A stretch of DNA of 16,959 nt from Oscillospiraceae bacterium (lineage in GTDB: Bacteria; Bacillota; Clostridia; Oscillospirales; Oscillospiraceae). The translations under genes were made by a program, and so were the position numbers. Location of the stretch: positions 1-16,959 of the forward strand of contig JAFVAS010000109.1 of the NCBI GenBank assembly GCA_017480395.1, in the 5' to 3' direction. The number at the start of each line of letters is the position of its first letter. The stretch's first letter is position 1. The notes under the pieces are model-generated. The model ran no database searches, was not told the origin of the DNA, and saw only the letters and a program-made list of their open reading frames with translations. This document shows positions 1 to 8,995 of this stretch, piece by piece.

Positions 1-630
1 CAGGGCGCACACCACGCTGACCCCCTGGGCGATCACCGTGGCCAGGGCGGCGCCCGCCGCCCCCAGGTGCAGCGGCCCGATGAAGACCACGTCCAGCCCC
101 ACGTTGAGCACACCGGCCACGGCGACGAAATACATGGGATGGCGGGAGTCCCCCAGCCCCCGGTAGATGGAGGCCAGGACATTGTAGGCAGTAATGAGGG
201 GCACGCCGATGAAGCAGATGGAGACATAGCGCCTCGCCTCGACAAAGGCGGCCTCGGGCACCGACAGCGCCCGCAGGATGGGGTCGGTGCACAGCAGCAG
301 CGCCGCCGTCATCAGCGCGGCAAAGACGGCAAAGAGGATCACCGTATTGCCGATGGCCCGGCCCGCTCCCCTCTCGTCTCCCGCGCCCACGGCGCGGCTG
401 ATGGCCACGGTGCTGCCCATGGCCAGGCCGACGATGACCACCGTGAGCATGTGGGTCAGCTGGGAGCCGACGCTGACGGCGGTGATGGTGGTGGCGCCAT
501 AAAACTGGCCGGTGATGAACAGGTCGGCCAAGCCGTAGAAGGTCTGCAGAAAGCAGGAGAGCAGATAGGGCAGGGAGAACCGGATCAGGTTCCGCCCCAC
601 GCTCCCCCGGGTCAGATTTTGCTCGTTCAT
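1..630 (-). CDS. MATE family multidrug efflux transporter, N-terminal part
   Basis: This is an integral membrane antiporter of the MATE family, which exports cationic drugs or metabolites using a Na+ or H+ gradient. Only the first 210 codons are in the window; the gene runs off the left edge. The protein opens MNEQNLTRGSVGRNLIRFSL, then has hydrophobic segments with the PYLLSCFLQTFYGLADLFI and ITAVSVGSQLTHMLTVVIVG stretches typical of MATE helices 1 and 2, an AISRAVGAGD loop, and the YRGLGDSRHPMYF motif seen in clostridial MATE proteins. The ATG at 630 follows an AGAGGA ribosome site about six bases upstream. A sigma-A-type promoter lies at 685-712. The Xre regulator just upstream on the same strand could control it, but that is inference. 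Substrate cannot be predicted. Confidence 0.9.
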   Translation of the reverse strand, partial: MNEQNLTRGSVGRNLIRFSLPYLLSCFLQTFYGLADLFITGQFYGATTITAVSVGSQLTHMLTVVIVGLAMGSTVAISRAVGAGDERGAGRAIGNTVILFAVFAALMTAALLLCTDPILRALSVPEAAFVEARRYVSICFIGVPLITAYNVLASIYRGLGDSRHPMYFVAVAGVLNVGLDVVFIGPLHLGAAGAALATVIAQGVSVVCAL

Positions 631-644
631 GGGGTTCCTCTCTT

Positions 645-672
645 CGGAAAACACTTTTCCGCTTTAATGCGG
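645..672 (-). promoter_or_regulatory. two overlapping hairpins in the MATE leader
   Basis: Between the promoter and the ribosome site of the MATE gene, 645-661 is a 7-bp inverted repeat (CGGAAAA / TTTTCCG, 3-base loop). Bases 659-672 form a second one (CCGC / GCGG). They share three bases, so only one can form fully at a time. A role in leader folding is possible, but I recognise no known riboswitch. Confidence 0.3.
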
Positions 673-684
673 CACATTGTCTTT

Positions 685-712
685 AGTGTACCACATTGCC
701 GGAGAATGTCAA
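685..712 (-). promoter_or_regulatory. sigma-A promoter for the MATE gene
   Basis: On the minus strand a perfect -35 TTGACA (707-712) is followed after 16 bases by a -10-like TACACT (685-690). Predicted transcription starts near 678, about 50 bases upstream of the MATE ATG. Confidence 0.6.
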
Positions 713-834
713 CCAAAACCCACAAAAATGCCCCGGCCATCGGGTCAGGCCACGCCCTTCCCGACGACCGGGGATTCCGACAGATGATCCGCCCGGCGCT
801 CGATAACGCCGATCCCGTCAGCCTTTCAGGGGGA

Positions 835-1530
835 TCAGTCCTCCTCCGGGGACACGCCGTCTCCCGCATGGGCCGCTCCATGGATGACGCCGCAATTGAC
901 GCTGTCTCCCGCCATGACGTTGCCCTCCACGTTCCCGCAGTTGACGCTGTCCCCGGCCTGGATATTCCCGAACACGTTCCCACAGTTGACCCCGTCCCCA
1001 GCGGCCACATCGCCGTAGACGTCGCCGCAGCGCACACCGTCGTTGGCGTGAACGCCGCCGGAGATCACGCAGCGCTCGGCCACCACATCCCCGTTTGCGT
1101 GGATGTCCCGCACCCTGCCGGAGAAATGCAGCTCCACCGGCTGCCAGCGGCCCGCAGCGCCGCCGAACACACGACTCAAAAGGCCCCGTCCGGCCCCTTC
1201 GCCGGGCGCCGACGCATAGTCTGTCAGCCGGTGACCCACAAAGCACGCCGTCCGCAGATCCTCGTCATCCGGCCAGGGCAGCCCCTCCATCGGCGCGGCC
1301 TCCGCCGCCGCTCCGCGCCCCGGCGCCTCCCGGCCAAAGAGCTCGTCCAGGCTGATGCCGAAGACATCCGCCAGAGCGGGCAGCAGCATAATGTCCGGGC
1401 AGCATTGATCGCCCTCCCACTTGCTCACCGCCTGATTGGTCACCCCCAGCTGCTGGGCCAGGCCCTCCTGAGTCAGCCCCTGGGCCTTTCTGTACGCGGC
1501 GATCCGCTCGCCGAAATAAATCTGTTCCAT
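835..1530 (-). CDS. Xre-family regulator with C-terminal 15-residue cysteine repeats
   Basis: This is a 231-residue putative DNA-binding regulator. Residues ~6-60 are an HTH_3/Xre domain (RIAAYRKAQGLTQEGLAQQL, then GVTNQAVSKWEGDQ), reading as a cytoplasmic repressor/activator. A linker with the sequence GRGLLSRVFGGAAGRW follows. From about residue 135 the protein becomes a solenoid-like array rich in Gly, Val, Asn and Asp, with four clear 15-residue units at residues 165-224 (for example GVNCGNVFGNIQAGD). This resembles the short beta-helix of bactofilins or other polymer-forming folds. Each unit carries one Cys at the same place. The start is the ATG at 1530: an AAAGGAG site lies 10 bases upstream, the HTH begins directly after it, and a consensus promoter sits at 1574-1602. 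The ligand and targets are unknown; the neighbouring MATE gene is the obvious candidate target. Confidence 0.85.
   Translation of the reverse strand: MEQIYFGERIAAYRKAQGLTQEGLAQQLGVTNQAVSKWEGDQCCPDIMLLPALADVFGISLDELFGREAPGRGAAAEAAPMEGLPWPDDEDLRTACFVGHRLTDYASAPGEGAGRGLLSRVFGGAAGRWQPVELHFSGRVRDIHANGDVVAERCVISGGVHANDGVRCGDVYGDVAAGDGVNCGNVFGNIQAGDSVNCGNVEGNVMAGDSVNCGVIHGAAHAGDGVSPEED
859..1038 (-). repeat. four tandem 45-bp units coding for the Cys-repeat solenoid
   Basis: Four consecutive 15-codon units encode GVRCGDVYGDVAAGD, GVNCGNVFGNIQAGD, SVNCGNVEGNVMAGD and SVNCGVIHGAAHAGD. Codon use differs between units, so the array is selected at the protein level rather than being a fresh slippage expansion. 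A more divergent unit (VVAERCVISGGVHAND) precedes them. Confidence 0.8.
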
Positions 1531-1573
1531 GTTGCTTGCGCTCCTTTCGTCTGTCCGTCGCGACTGTAAGTTC

Positions 1574-1602
1574 AGCATATGAAATTGGGCGCAAACTGTC
1601 AA
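1574..1602 (-). promoter_or_regulatory. sigma-A promoter for the Xre/solenoid gene
   Basis: The minus strand has a perfect -35 TTGACA (1597-1602), a 17-base spacer, and a -10 TATGCT (1574-1579). The predicted start near 1567 gives a short leader of about 35 bases to the ATG at 1530. Confidence 0.75.
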
Positions 1603-1748
1603 GTATTTTGCGGTTGGACAAGCGATCCAACCGTGGGTTGGATCGCCTGTTCCCTTGTCGGATTGCGGGGTGAATTGGCGCAGGCAGTCAGGCCGAAGAT
1701 CAAAACGGATGTCAGCCGCAGTCCGAGGATCTTTTCCCGATGCTTCAT
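1599..1748 (-). CDS. possible small lipoprotein (49 aa), doubtful
   Basis: A short reading frame from the ATG at 1748 encodes a basic N-terminus (MKHREK), a hydrophobic stretch (ILGLRLTSVLIFGLTAC) ending in a lipobox-like LTAC, then a polar 30-residue tail. That layout is what a small lipoprotein would have. Against it: no well-placed ribosome site (the GGAGG 15 bases upstream belongs to the end of the SDR gene), and the tail overlaps a strong inverted repeat and the -35 of the next promoter. It could be chance or the remnant of a longer lipoprotein gene. Confidence 0.25.
   Translation of the reverse strand: MKHREKILGLRLTSVLIFGLTACANSPRNPTREQAIQPTVGSLVQPQNT
1612..1646 (-). terminator. three-arm inverted repeat downstream of the SDR operon
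   Basis: A perfect 11-bp stem (1622-1632 with 1636-1646, 3-base loop) contains TCCAACC/GGTTGGA. A third copy of the GGTTGGA arm at 1612-1618 can pair alternatively with 1626-1632. It lies just past the end of the minus-strand redox operon, where a terminator is expected. No T-run follows, so factor-independent termination is uncertain. Confidence 0.35.
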
Positions 1749-1758
1749 CGGCCTGTCT

Positions 1759-2592
1759 TCACGCCTCCGGCTGCAGGGGGCCATAGTAGTAGCTGGCCGT
1801 CGCGCCGCCGTCGGCCAGGAAGGTGGAGCCGGTGATGAAGGCGCCCGCGTCGCTCATCAGAAGCTCCGCGATATTCGCCATCTCATCGGCGGTGCCGGGT
1901 CTGCCTGCCGGGCACTTGGCAAACATGTTCTTATAGAAATCACCGCGAGGGCCGTTGAACTCGTCGATGGCCAGCGGCGTCACGATGATGCCGGGGGCGA
2001 TGTCGTTGAGCCGGGCCCCGCGCTGGCCCCAGCGGACGCATTCATACATCACGCGCTTTTCGTTGCAGCGCTTTGCCAACTGATAGGCGTGGAGGGTGTC
2101 CCGGATCTTCTCCGGCTGAAGGAGATCCAGCGAGAGCAACTCCTCCGTGGGCGTCATGGCGAGCTGGCGGTCCTGCTCCGGCGTCAGCTGCGGCATACGC
2201 CAGCCGGACTGGCTGGAGATGGTCACACCGGCGCCGCCTTCTGCAATCACCTTTCCGACCTCCTCCAGTAGCACCGCCGTACCGTAGAGGTCTACCTTGA
2301 GGATCGCCTCGATGGGAGCCTGGGAGGGCGAAACGCCCGCCGCGTTCACCAGATATTTGATCGCTCCGTATTCCTGCGCCTTTGCAATGATCGCCCGAAT
2401 CGACGCTCTGGACGAGAGATCCATCTCAAAGGGCTCTACGTCGTACCCCGCGTCATTCATGATCTTTGCGATCGTCTCGGCGTTTTTCAGGCTCTTGTCG
2501 TCGAGGATGATCTTCTTTCCGAAGCCGACTCTGCGGGCAATCGCCATCCCGATCTGTCCGGCTCCGGTGACTAGCATGACGTCCTTTTTCAT
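1759..2592 (-). CDS. SDR family NAD(P)-dependent oxidoreductase
   Basis: This is a 277-residue short-chain dehydrogenase/reductase that interconverts a hydroxyl and a carbonyl group using NAD(P)(H). The Rossmann glycine motif is VTGAGQIGMAIA near residue 8. VNAAG matches the NAG structural motif. The catalytic Ser lies in TISSQSGW and the YxxxK pair in YQLAKR. The C-terminal FITGSTFLADGGA is the usual end of SDR proteins. A long insert between Ser and Tyr (roughly MPQLTPEQDRQLAMTPTEEL) resembles hydroxysteroid-dehydrogenase-like SDRs, but the substrate is not predictable. The ATG at 2592 follows GGAGG by 11 bases. It starts 32 bases after the AKR stop and is the last clear gene of the operon that begins at 4709. 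Confidence 0.9.
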   Translation of the reverse strand: MKKDVMLVTGAGQIGMAIARRVGFGKKIILDDKSLKNAETIAKIMNDAGYDVEPFEMDLSSRASIRAIIAKAQEYGAIKYLVNAAGVSPSQAPIEAILKVDLYGTAVLLEEVGKVIAEGGAGVTISSQSGWRMPQLTPEQDRQLAMTPTEELLSLDLLQPEKIRDTLHAYQLAKRCNEKRVMYECVRWGQRGARLNDIAPGIIVTPLAIDEFNGPRGDFYKNMFAKCPAGRPGTADEMANIAELLMSDAGAFITGSTFLADGGATASYYYGPLQPEA

Positions 2593-2624
2593 GTTTTTAT
2601 TTTCCTCCAATTTGATTTGAATGA

Positions 2625-3773
2625 TCAATAGCCAAAGATTTGATTCGCTTTTTGCATGTTTTCCCGGATCGCAACGCCAAAAGGACAGCGCGTTTCGCAG
2701 GCACCGCATTGAATGCACTCGCCCGCGTGATGCGGCAGCGCTTTGCAGTGCTCGCGCACGGTTTCCGGCATCTCGTTCTGCGCCTGGGCAAGATGCAAAA
2801 ACTTTGTGACGTCTGCCACGCTGATCTCCATGGGACAGGGCGCACAGTGGCTGCAGTACATGCAATGCCCCTCCCAATGAATGCGCGGGAAGGACGCAAG
2901 CGCGGCGGCATAATCGCGTTCTTTGTCGCTTGCCCCGCAATAGGCGGCGCTCTCTTCCAGCTGCTCCACCGTATGCGCCCCGGCGAGGACAACGGACACC
3001 GCAGGACGGGACAGGGCGTAGGCAATGCACTGGTGTGCCGTCAGCGCGACTCCGGCCGGGGACAGCTCCGCGTTCAGGAGATCTCCGCCTGCAAAGGCCT
3101 TCATCACCGTGATTCCAACCCCTTCACGCTGGCAGGTCTCATACAGCCGCTGCCGATCCGGGTCCATGTTGGTGAGCGTCCCGGCATAGGCGTCCTCATT
3201 CCAAAGCTGCTCCACGTCCTCGTTTGCCGGCTGCAGATCATAACAGGGGTTGACGGAGAACATCAGCACCTCGATGCCGCCTTCCAGCACAGCCCGCTCC
3301 GCGACCAACGGATTGTGGCTGGACAGCCCGATGTGACGAATGCGTCCCTGCCGCTTCAGCGCTCTTGCGTAATCCAAAATCCCGTTATTTACGATTGCCT
3401 CCCAATCGGACATGGCGTCGCAGTAATGGATCATGCCCACGTCGATGTAATCCGTGCCCAGCAGGGAGCGCATCTCCTCAAAGCCGCGCTTTGTCTCCTC
3501 CAGATTGCGCGTGCGATAATACTGCCCATTCCTCCAGTTGGAGCACAGATGGGATTGAATGATGAACTTCTCTCTGCGTCCTTGCAGCGCTTTGCCGATG
3601 GCGGCGCGGAGCTTCGGGTCAGAGGCGTAGAGGTCAAAATAGTTGATCCCGAGCCGCTCCGCCGCATCAAACAGCTATGCGGTCATGGCGTAATTTTCCT
3701 CGTTCATGCCCTCACAGCCCATGCCGATGGCGCTGACAGACAAGCCGGTGTTTCCCAATTCACGATATTCCAT
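2625..3773 (-). CDS. [4Fe-4S] aldo/keto reductase, interrupted by in-frame TAG at codon 33
   Basis: This is an aldo/keto reductase with a ferredoxin-type C-terminus, 382 codons before the final TGA. The N-terminus reads MEYRELGNTGLSVSAIGMGC; GINYFDLYAS carries the Asp and Tyr of the AKR site, and VGMIHY the His. The usual Lys position is not a clear match (IIQSHL). The C-terminus has two cysteine clusters, CMYCSHCAPCP and CIQCGACETRCP, likely [4Fe-4S] sites. Codon 33 (3675-3677) is TAG, between YAMTA and LFDAAERLGINYF; the frame is otherwise intact. It could be a pseudogene, a sequencing error or a suppressed amber codon. If translation restarts downstream (for example at the ATG of MRSLLGTDY), the N-terminal barrel strands would be lost. 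The start at 3773 is two bases after the preceding stop. Confidence 0.85.
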
Positions 3774-3775
3774 AA

Positions 3776-3921
3776 TTACCCCTCAAACATATCGGCGACC
3801 TGCATCAGAAGCTCCCGGACGGGGAGGTGCTGGGGACAGACCCTTTCACACTTACCGCAGCGGATGCAGTCGGGGGCCTTTGTCCCTTGCGGGAGTAATC
3901 GATGATCAGATTCTTTGCCAT
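3776..3921 (-). pseudogene. frameshifted ferredoxin-like fragment
   Basis: From the ATG at 3921, which has an AAGGGG ribosome site seven bases upstream, the frame reads MAKNLIIDYSRKG. It then needs a one-base correction (most simply one more G in the GGG near 3886) to continue as TKAPDCIRCGKCERVCPQHLPVRELLMQVADMFEG before a TAA at 3776. The CxxCxxCxxxCP motif would bind one [4Fe-4S] cluster. The whole piece resembles the extreme C-terminus of ferredoxin-type aldo/keto reductases, so it may be the remnant of a second AKR gene rather than a free ferredoxin. It lies 20 bases after the CMD gene and two before the AKR start. A single-base assembly error is also possible. Confidence 0.65.
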
Positions 3922-3941
3922 GTTGTTTTCCCCTTGTCCTT

Positions 3942-4709
3942 TCACTCTTTCTGTGTTTCCGCCGCCCTGTTGACGCAGGCAAGCGCGTTCAGGCTTCTCG
4001 GATAGCCGATATAGGGCAGGCACTGGGAGATCACACGGATCAAAAACGCCTTGTCATTCCCGACCCTCATGTTGCCTGCCGCATGGCTGGTGAGCTGCGG
4101 CTCACAGCCGCCCTGGGCCGCCAGGAAGCAGAAGGTAATCATCTCCCGCTGGGCATAGGAAAGGCCGGTCCTGGTGTAGTAATCCCCGAAGCAGTTGTCG
4201 GCCAACCAGTAGTTGATATGCTTTGATTCCTCCGGCCCCGATTGCCAGAAGTTCTGCATCCCCTCGCCGAAGATATCTACCTGGGCCTGCGTGCCCAGCT
4301 CCCTGCGGTTTTCCATTGTGCTGGTCGCCTGGCCTTCCAGCGGGAGCCTTACCCCCTGAGCCTCCAGCACAGTATTTGTTGCGTTCAGGAAGGGAAACAC
4401 ACGCCCGATCCCGAGATACGCCACCGCCTGATAGACGATCTCCTTGATCTCCACCGGGGTCACGCCGAAATTGAGCGCGGCACCCAGCAGCTTCTCATAT
4501 TCGTCGATCCCCTGGCAGCCGATCAGCGTGGCGAGAATTGCCATCCATCTGGTCTTGTCGTCCAACTGCTGTCCGTCTTGATTGATTACCTCGTCGAAGG
4601 CGAAATTGTCAAACCGCTCGATAAACTCCGGATCTGTGCGGAGAAAGTCCGACTGGTAACCGGGAAACATCTTTTCGTGATATGCTGCTGCAAACTCTGA
4701 AATAGGCAT
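3942..4709 (-). CDS. carboxymuconolactone decarboxylase family protein (two CMD domains)
   Basis: This 255-residue protein carries two tandem CMD/AhpD-like alpha-helical domains. The first, about residues 45-110, includes RWMAILATLIGCQGIDEYE and GVTPVEIKEIVYQAVAYLG. The second, about 160-245, includes YAQREMITFCFLAAQGG and HAAGNMRVGNDKAFLIRVIS. Family members include gamma-carboxymuconolactone decarboxylases and peroxidase-like AhpD proteins; in anaerobes many are uncharacterised. I see no CxxC AhpD thiol pair, so a peroxidase role is not supported. The ATG at 4709 is preferred over a longer upstream frame because AGGAGGT lies six bases upstream. It is the first gene of the CMD-ferredoxin piece-AKR-SDR operon, and its promoter is inside an inverted-repeat element at 4716-4827. 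Confidence 0.85.
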   Translation of the reverse strand: MPISEFAAAYHEKMFPGYQSDFLRTDPEFIERFDNFAFDEVINQDGQQLDDKTRWMAILATLIGCQGIDEYEKLLGAALNFGVTPVEIKEIVYQAVAYLGIGRVFPFLNATNTVLEAQGVRLPLEGQATSTMENRRELGTQAQVDIFGEGMQNFWQSGPEESKHINYWLADNCFGDYYTRTGLSYAQREMITFCFLAAQGGCEPQLTSHAAGNMRVGNDKAFLIRVISQCLPYIGYPRSLNALACVNRAAETQKE

Positions 4710-4715
4710 AAAAAG

Positions 4716-4827
4716 ACCTCCTGACTCGAATTGTCTGGCCATCTGTATCGATAACCATTGCCTGTGCTGCTTGTTCTATGTTCATTATAGAAATAACAGG
4801 CAGATCAGTCAATTCGAATCAGGAGGT
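4716..4827. repeat. 22-bp inverted repeats flanking a promoter (possible inverton)
   Basis: Bases 4716-4737 and 4806-4827 are inverted copies of each other, matching at 20 of 22 positions, separated by 68 bases. The left arm contains the CMD gene's Shine-Dalgarno sequence. The right arm overlaps the -35 box. The enclosed segment holds the -10 box and spacer, so inversion would turn the promoter away from the CMD operon and toward the 3' end of the LysR gene. A 112-bp MITE with terminal inverted repeats is an alternative. I see no clear target-site duplication and no recombinase gene in the window. Confidence 0.6.
4784..4812 (-). promoter_or_regulatory. sigma-A promoter for the CMD-AKR-SDR operon
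   Basis: The minus strand has -35 TTGACT (4807-4812), a 17-base spacer and a perfect -10 TATAAT (4784-4789). Predicted transcription starts near 4777, giving a leader of about 68 bases to the ATG at 4709. It lies just past the LysR stop, so the redox operon need not rely on read-through from LysR. Confidence 0.8.
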
Positions 4828-4844
4828 TTTCGGATCAGTTACAG

Positions 4845-5732
4845 TTATGCGAATGAATACATGGATTTCAAAATGTCCGCAAAAGCCTCTACATAGTACC
4901 CCGAGTTGTCCTTCTTCCAGAACGCGCAATAGTTTCTGCGCAGCTGGATTCCATCCCGAATCAGCGGAATCCGCTTGAGCGTTGCCCCAAAGAAGGAGTC
5001 GCTGTTCGGGCCTTCCACCGGCATGACGCCGCGATTGGATACGACCATGACCCGGGCGGCCTGGAGCGTATCGGCAAAGAGGAAGTCCCCCCTGAAGCCG
5101 ATGATGTCGCGATAAAAACGCCGCTCCTCTTCCTGCTGTGCTGGAGACGCCACCAAAATGCAGGGCGTGTTTTTCATGGCGTCCACGCTCACCGTATCGA
5201 GCCTGGAGAGCGGATTGTGGGACGCCACTTCCACATAGCAGGCAGTTTCCATCAAAACGAGGTTTTCATAGGCGTCGGAGAAGGCGCGGCGCTGGTCATT
5301 CAGCGCAAGGTCGATCCCACCGAGGCGCAGACCGTCATACAGATCCTCATGATTCCCGCTGACAACAGAGAGCTCTACACCCGGATATTTTTCCGAGAAG
5401 GCGGCAATGGCACAATTGAACTCATCTCCGCTGTAAGTGGAAAGGACGCCCAGCCTGAGTTTGGCCGCATCCTTTCGGTCGATCCGCACCGTTTCCCTGC
5501 AGAGCCGCTCCAGATCGGCGGTGATCACAAGGCTTTTCTGGTAGAAATGCTTGCCGGCCTCGGTCAGCTCGAAGCTGCGGTTTTTGCGAATGAGGAGCTG
5601 GACCCCGATTTCGTCTTCAAGTGCCTTGATCGATTGGGAAATTCCCGACTGGGAGATATGACAGAGCTCCGCAGCCTCCGTAAAGCTATTTTCCTGTACA
5701 ATTGCCTGAAAATGCCGTATTTGCCGCAGCAT
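4845..5732 (-). CDS. LysR family transcriptional regulator
   Basis: This 295-residue LysR-type regulator has an N-terminal winged helix (residues 1-60: LRQIRHFQAIVQENSFTEAA, then HISQSGISQSIKALEDEIG) and a C-terminal periplasmic-binding-protein-like effector domain (from about residue 90: KLRLGVLSTYSGDEFNCAIA onward). The length is normal for the family and it ends in TAA. A GGGAGGTGAT ribosome site supports either the ATG at 5732 or the GTG one codon earlier at 5735; I chose the ATG because LysR proteins usually begin Met-x-Leu-Arg. It lies directly upstream of the redox operon on the same strand and probably controls that operon from the 4750-4830 region. The inducer is unknown. Confidence 0.92.
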   Translation of the reverse strand: MLRQIRHFQAIVQENSFTEAAELCHISQSGISQSIKALEDEIGVQLLIRKNRSFELTEAGKHFYQKSLVITADLERLCRETVRIDRKDAAKLRLGVLSTYSGDEFNCAIAAFSEKYPGVELSVVSGNHEDLYDGLRLGGIDLALNDQRRAFSDAYENLVLMETACYVEVASHNPLSRLDTVSVDAMKNTPCILVASPAQQEEERRFYRDIIGFRGDFLFADTLQAARVMVVSNRGVMPVEGPNSDSFFGATLKRIPLIRDGIQLRRNYCAFWKKDNSGYYVEAFADILKSMYSFA

Positions 5733-5821
5733 CACAGCCGATCACCTCCCACGCCACATGCGTCGCAAACGCTCTTATTATGCGATAAGCCCGCTGAAAC
5801 CAGCAGGCTCGTAATGTAATG

Positions 5822-5850
5822 ATTATAGCAGAAAAAGCCGCATTTTTCAA
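5822..5850 (-). promoter_or_regulatory. sigma-A promoter for the LysR gene
   Basis: The minus strand has -35 TTGAAA (5845-5850), a 17-base spacer and a perfect -10 TATAAT (5822-5827). The leader is about 80 bases and contains an 8-bp hairpin (GCCTGCTG / CAGCGGGC with one G-T pair) around 5790-5810. Confidence 0.75.
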
Positions 5851-5884
5851 GCGGTCACCTCCGCAATCCGCGCCTGGGACAGAC

Positions 5885-5918
5885 AAACTCCCTGCCACCT
5901 ATCGATGGCAGGGAGTTT
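5885..5918. terminator. strong hairpin terminator between PPDK and LysR
   Basis: Bases 5885-5897 pair perfectly with 5906-5918 (13 bp, core CTCCCTGCCA/TGGCAGGGAG, 8-base loop). The A-run on one side and T-run on the other allow it to work in both directions. It lies 130 bases past the PPDK stop and just before the LysR promoter, so it most likely ends the PPDK transcript. Confidence 0.7.
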
Positions 5919-5952
5919 TATGCCCTCAGATATAAACCTCAACTCGAAAGTC

Positions 5953-5981
5953 CTTCCACCGGAGCCCACTCCGGCTGGAAG
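5953..5981 (-). terminator. second hairpin downstream of PPDK
   Basis: CTTCCA-CCGGAG (5953-5964) pairs with CTCCGG-C-TGGAAG (5969-5981), with one bulged C and a 4-base loop. No long T-run follows. It lies between the PPDK stop and the stronger terminator, and may stabilise the 3' end or act as an accessory terminator. Confidence 0.4.
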
Positions 5982-6050
5982 CATCCGCCCTCAGAAGCGG
6001 TGCTGCATCGCTCTGATTTCGCGCAAATTCAGGCAATTTTGAGAGCTTTT

Positions 6051-8717
<2,667 letters not shown>

Positions 8718-8740
8718 TGCATTTTCCTCCTTACAAGATC

Positions 8741-8755
8741 GCCCCGCCGCGGGGC
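8741..8755 (-). promoter_or_regulatory. GC-rich hairpin in the PPDK leader
   Basis: GCCCC / GGGGC with a 5-base loop, extendable by flanking G/C pairs, sits in the PPDK leader about 25 bases upstream of the ATG and just before the AAGGAGG site. It could modulate translation or mRNA stability. I do not recognise it as a known riboswitch. Confidence 0.4.
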
Positions 8756-8782
8756 GGATGGGTCTTTTTCCTTTACGGGGAC

Positions 8783-8811
8783 ATTATAGAACATTTTGTT
8801 TTGAAACACAA
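8783..8811 (-). promoter_or_regulatory. sigma-A promoter for PPDK with upstream A-tracts
   Basis: The minus strand has a perfect -10 TATAAT (8783-8788), a 17-base spacer and a weak -35 TTGTGT (8806-8811). Upstream, 8812-8850 is very AT-rich with several A/T runs on this strand, like an UP element, which may make up for the weak -35. Predicted start near 8776. Confidence 0.6.
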
Positions 8812-8986
8812 GGGTTTTTTCTATTTTTTCTAAAATTTTTTCACTTTTTGAGTTACTTAGAATAAACTGTTTTATAAGAATGTTTTCCAAATGTGATTGC
8901 AATTATGTACGCCGCCCCTGTCCCTCCCCGACGTCCGGGCCGGGTTTGGATCGGCCGATTGCGCACAGAACAGGTGACATAAAACA

Positions 8987-8995
8987 TGTGGATAA
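8987..8995. other. DnaA-box consensus match
   Basis: TGTGGATAA is the exact complement of the DnaA box TTATCCACA. Two weaker look-alikes (GGTGGAAAG and AGTGGAAAA) follow within about 20 bases in the same orientation. The rest of the 8880-9070 stretch holds no gene I can support. There is no dnaA or dnaN nearby, so this is not evidence of oriC. Confidence 0.3.

Noticed and set aside
725..760. Hairpin downstream of the Xre/solenoid gene as a terminator
   Set aside because: A T-run exists on the minus strand, but the stems around the CCCG/CGGG pairs are only about four base pairs, too weak to call.
67..1569. A 500-codon open frame on the plus strand across the MATE and Xre genes
   Set aside because: It crosses two well-supported minus-strand genes and their intergenic promoter, and its product looks like no protein family.
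2593..3030. Upstream extension of the SDR frame into the AKR gene
   Set aside because: The extension is the AKR coding sequence read in another frame; GGAGG and the Rossmann motif place the SDR start at 2592.
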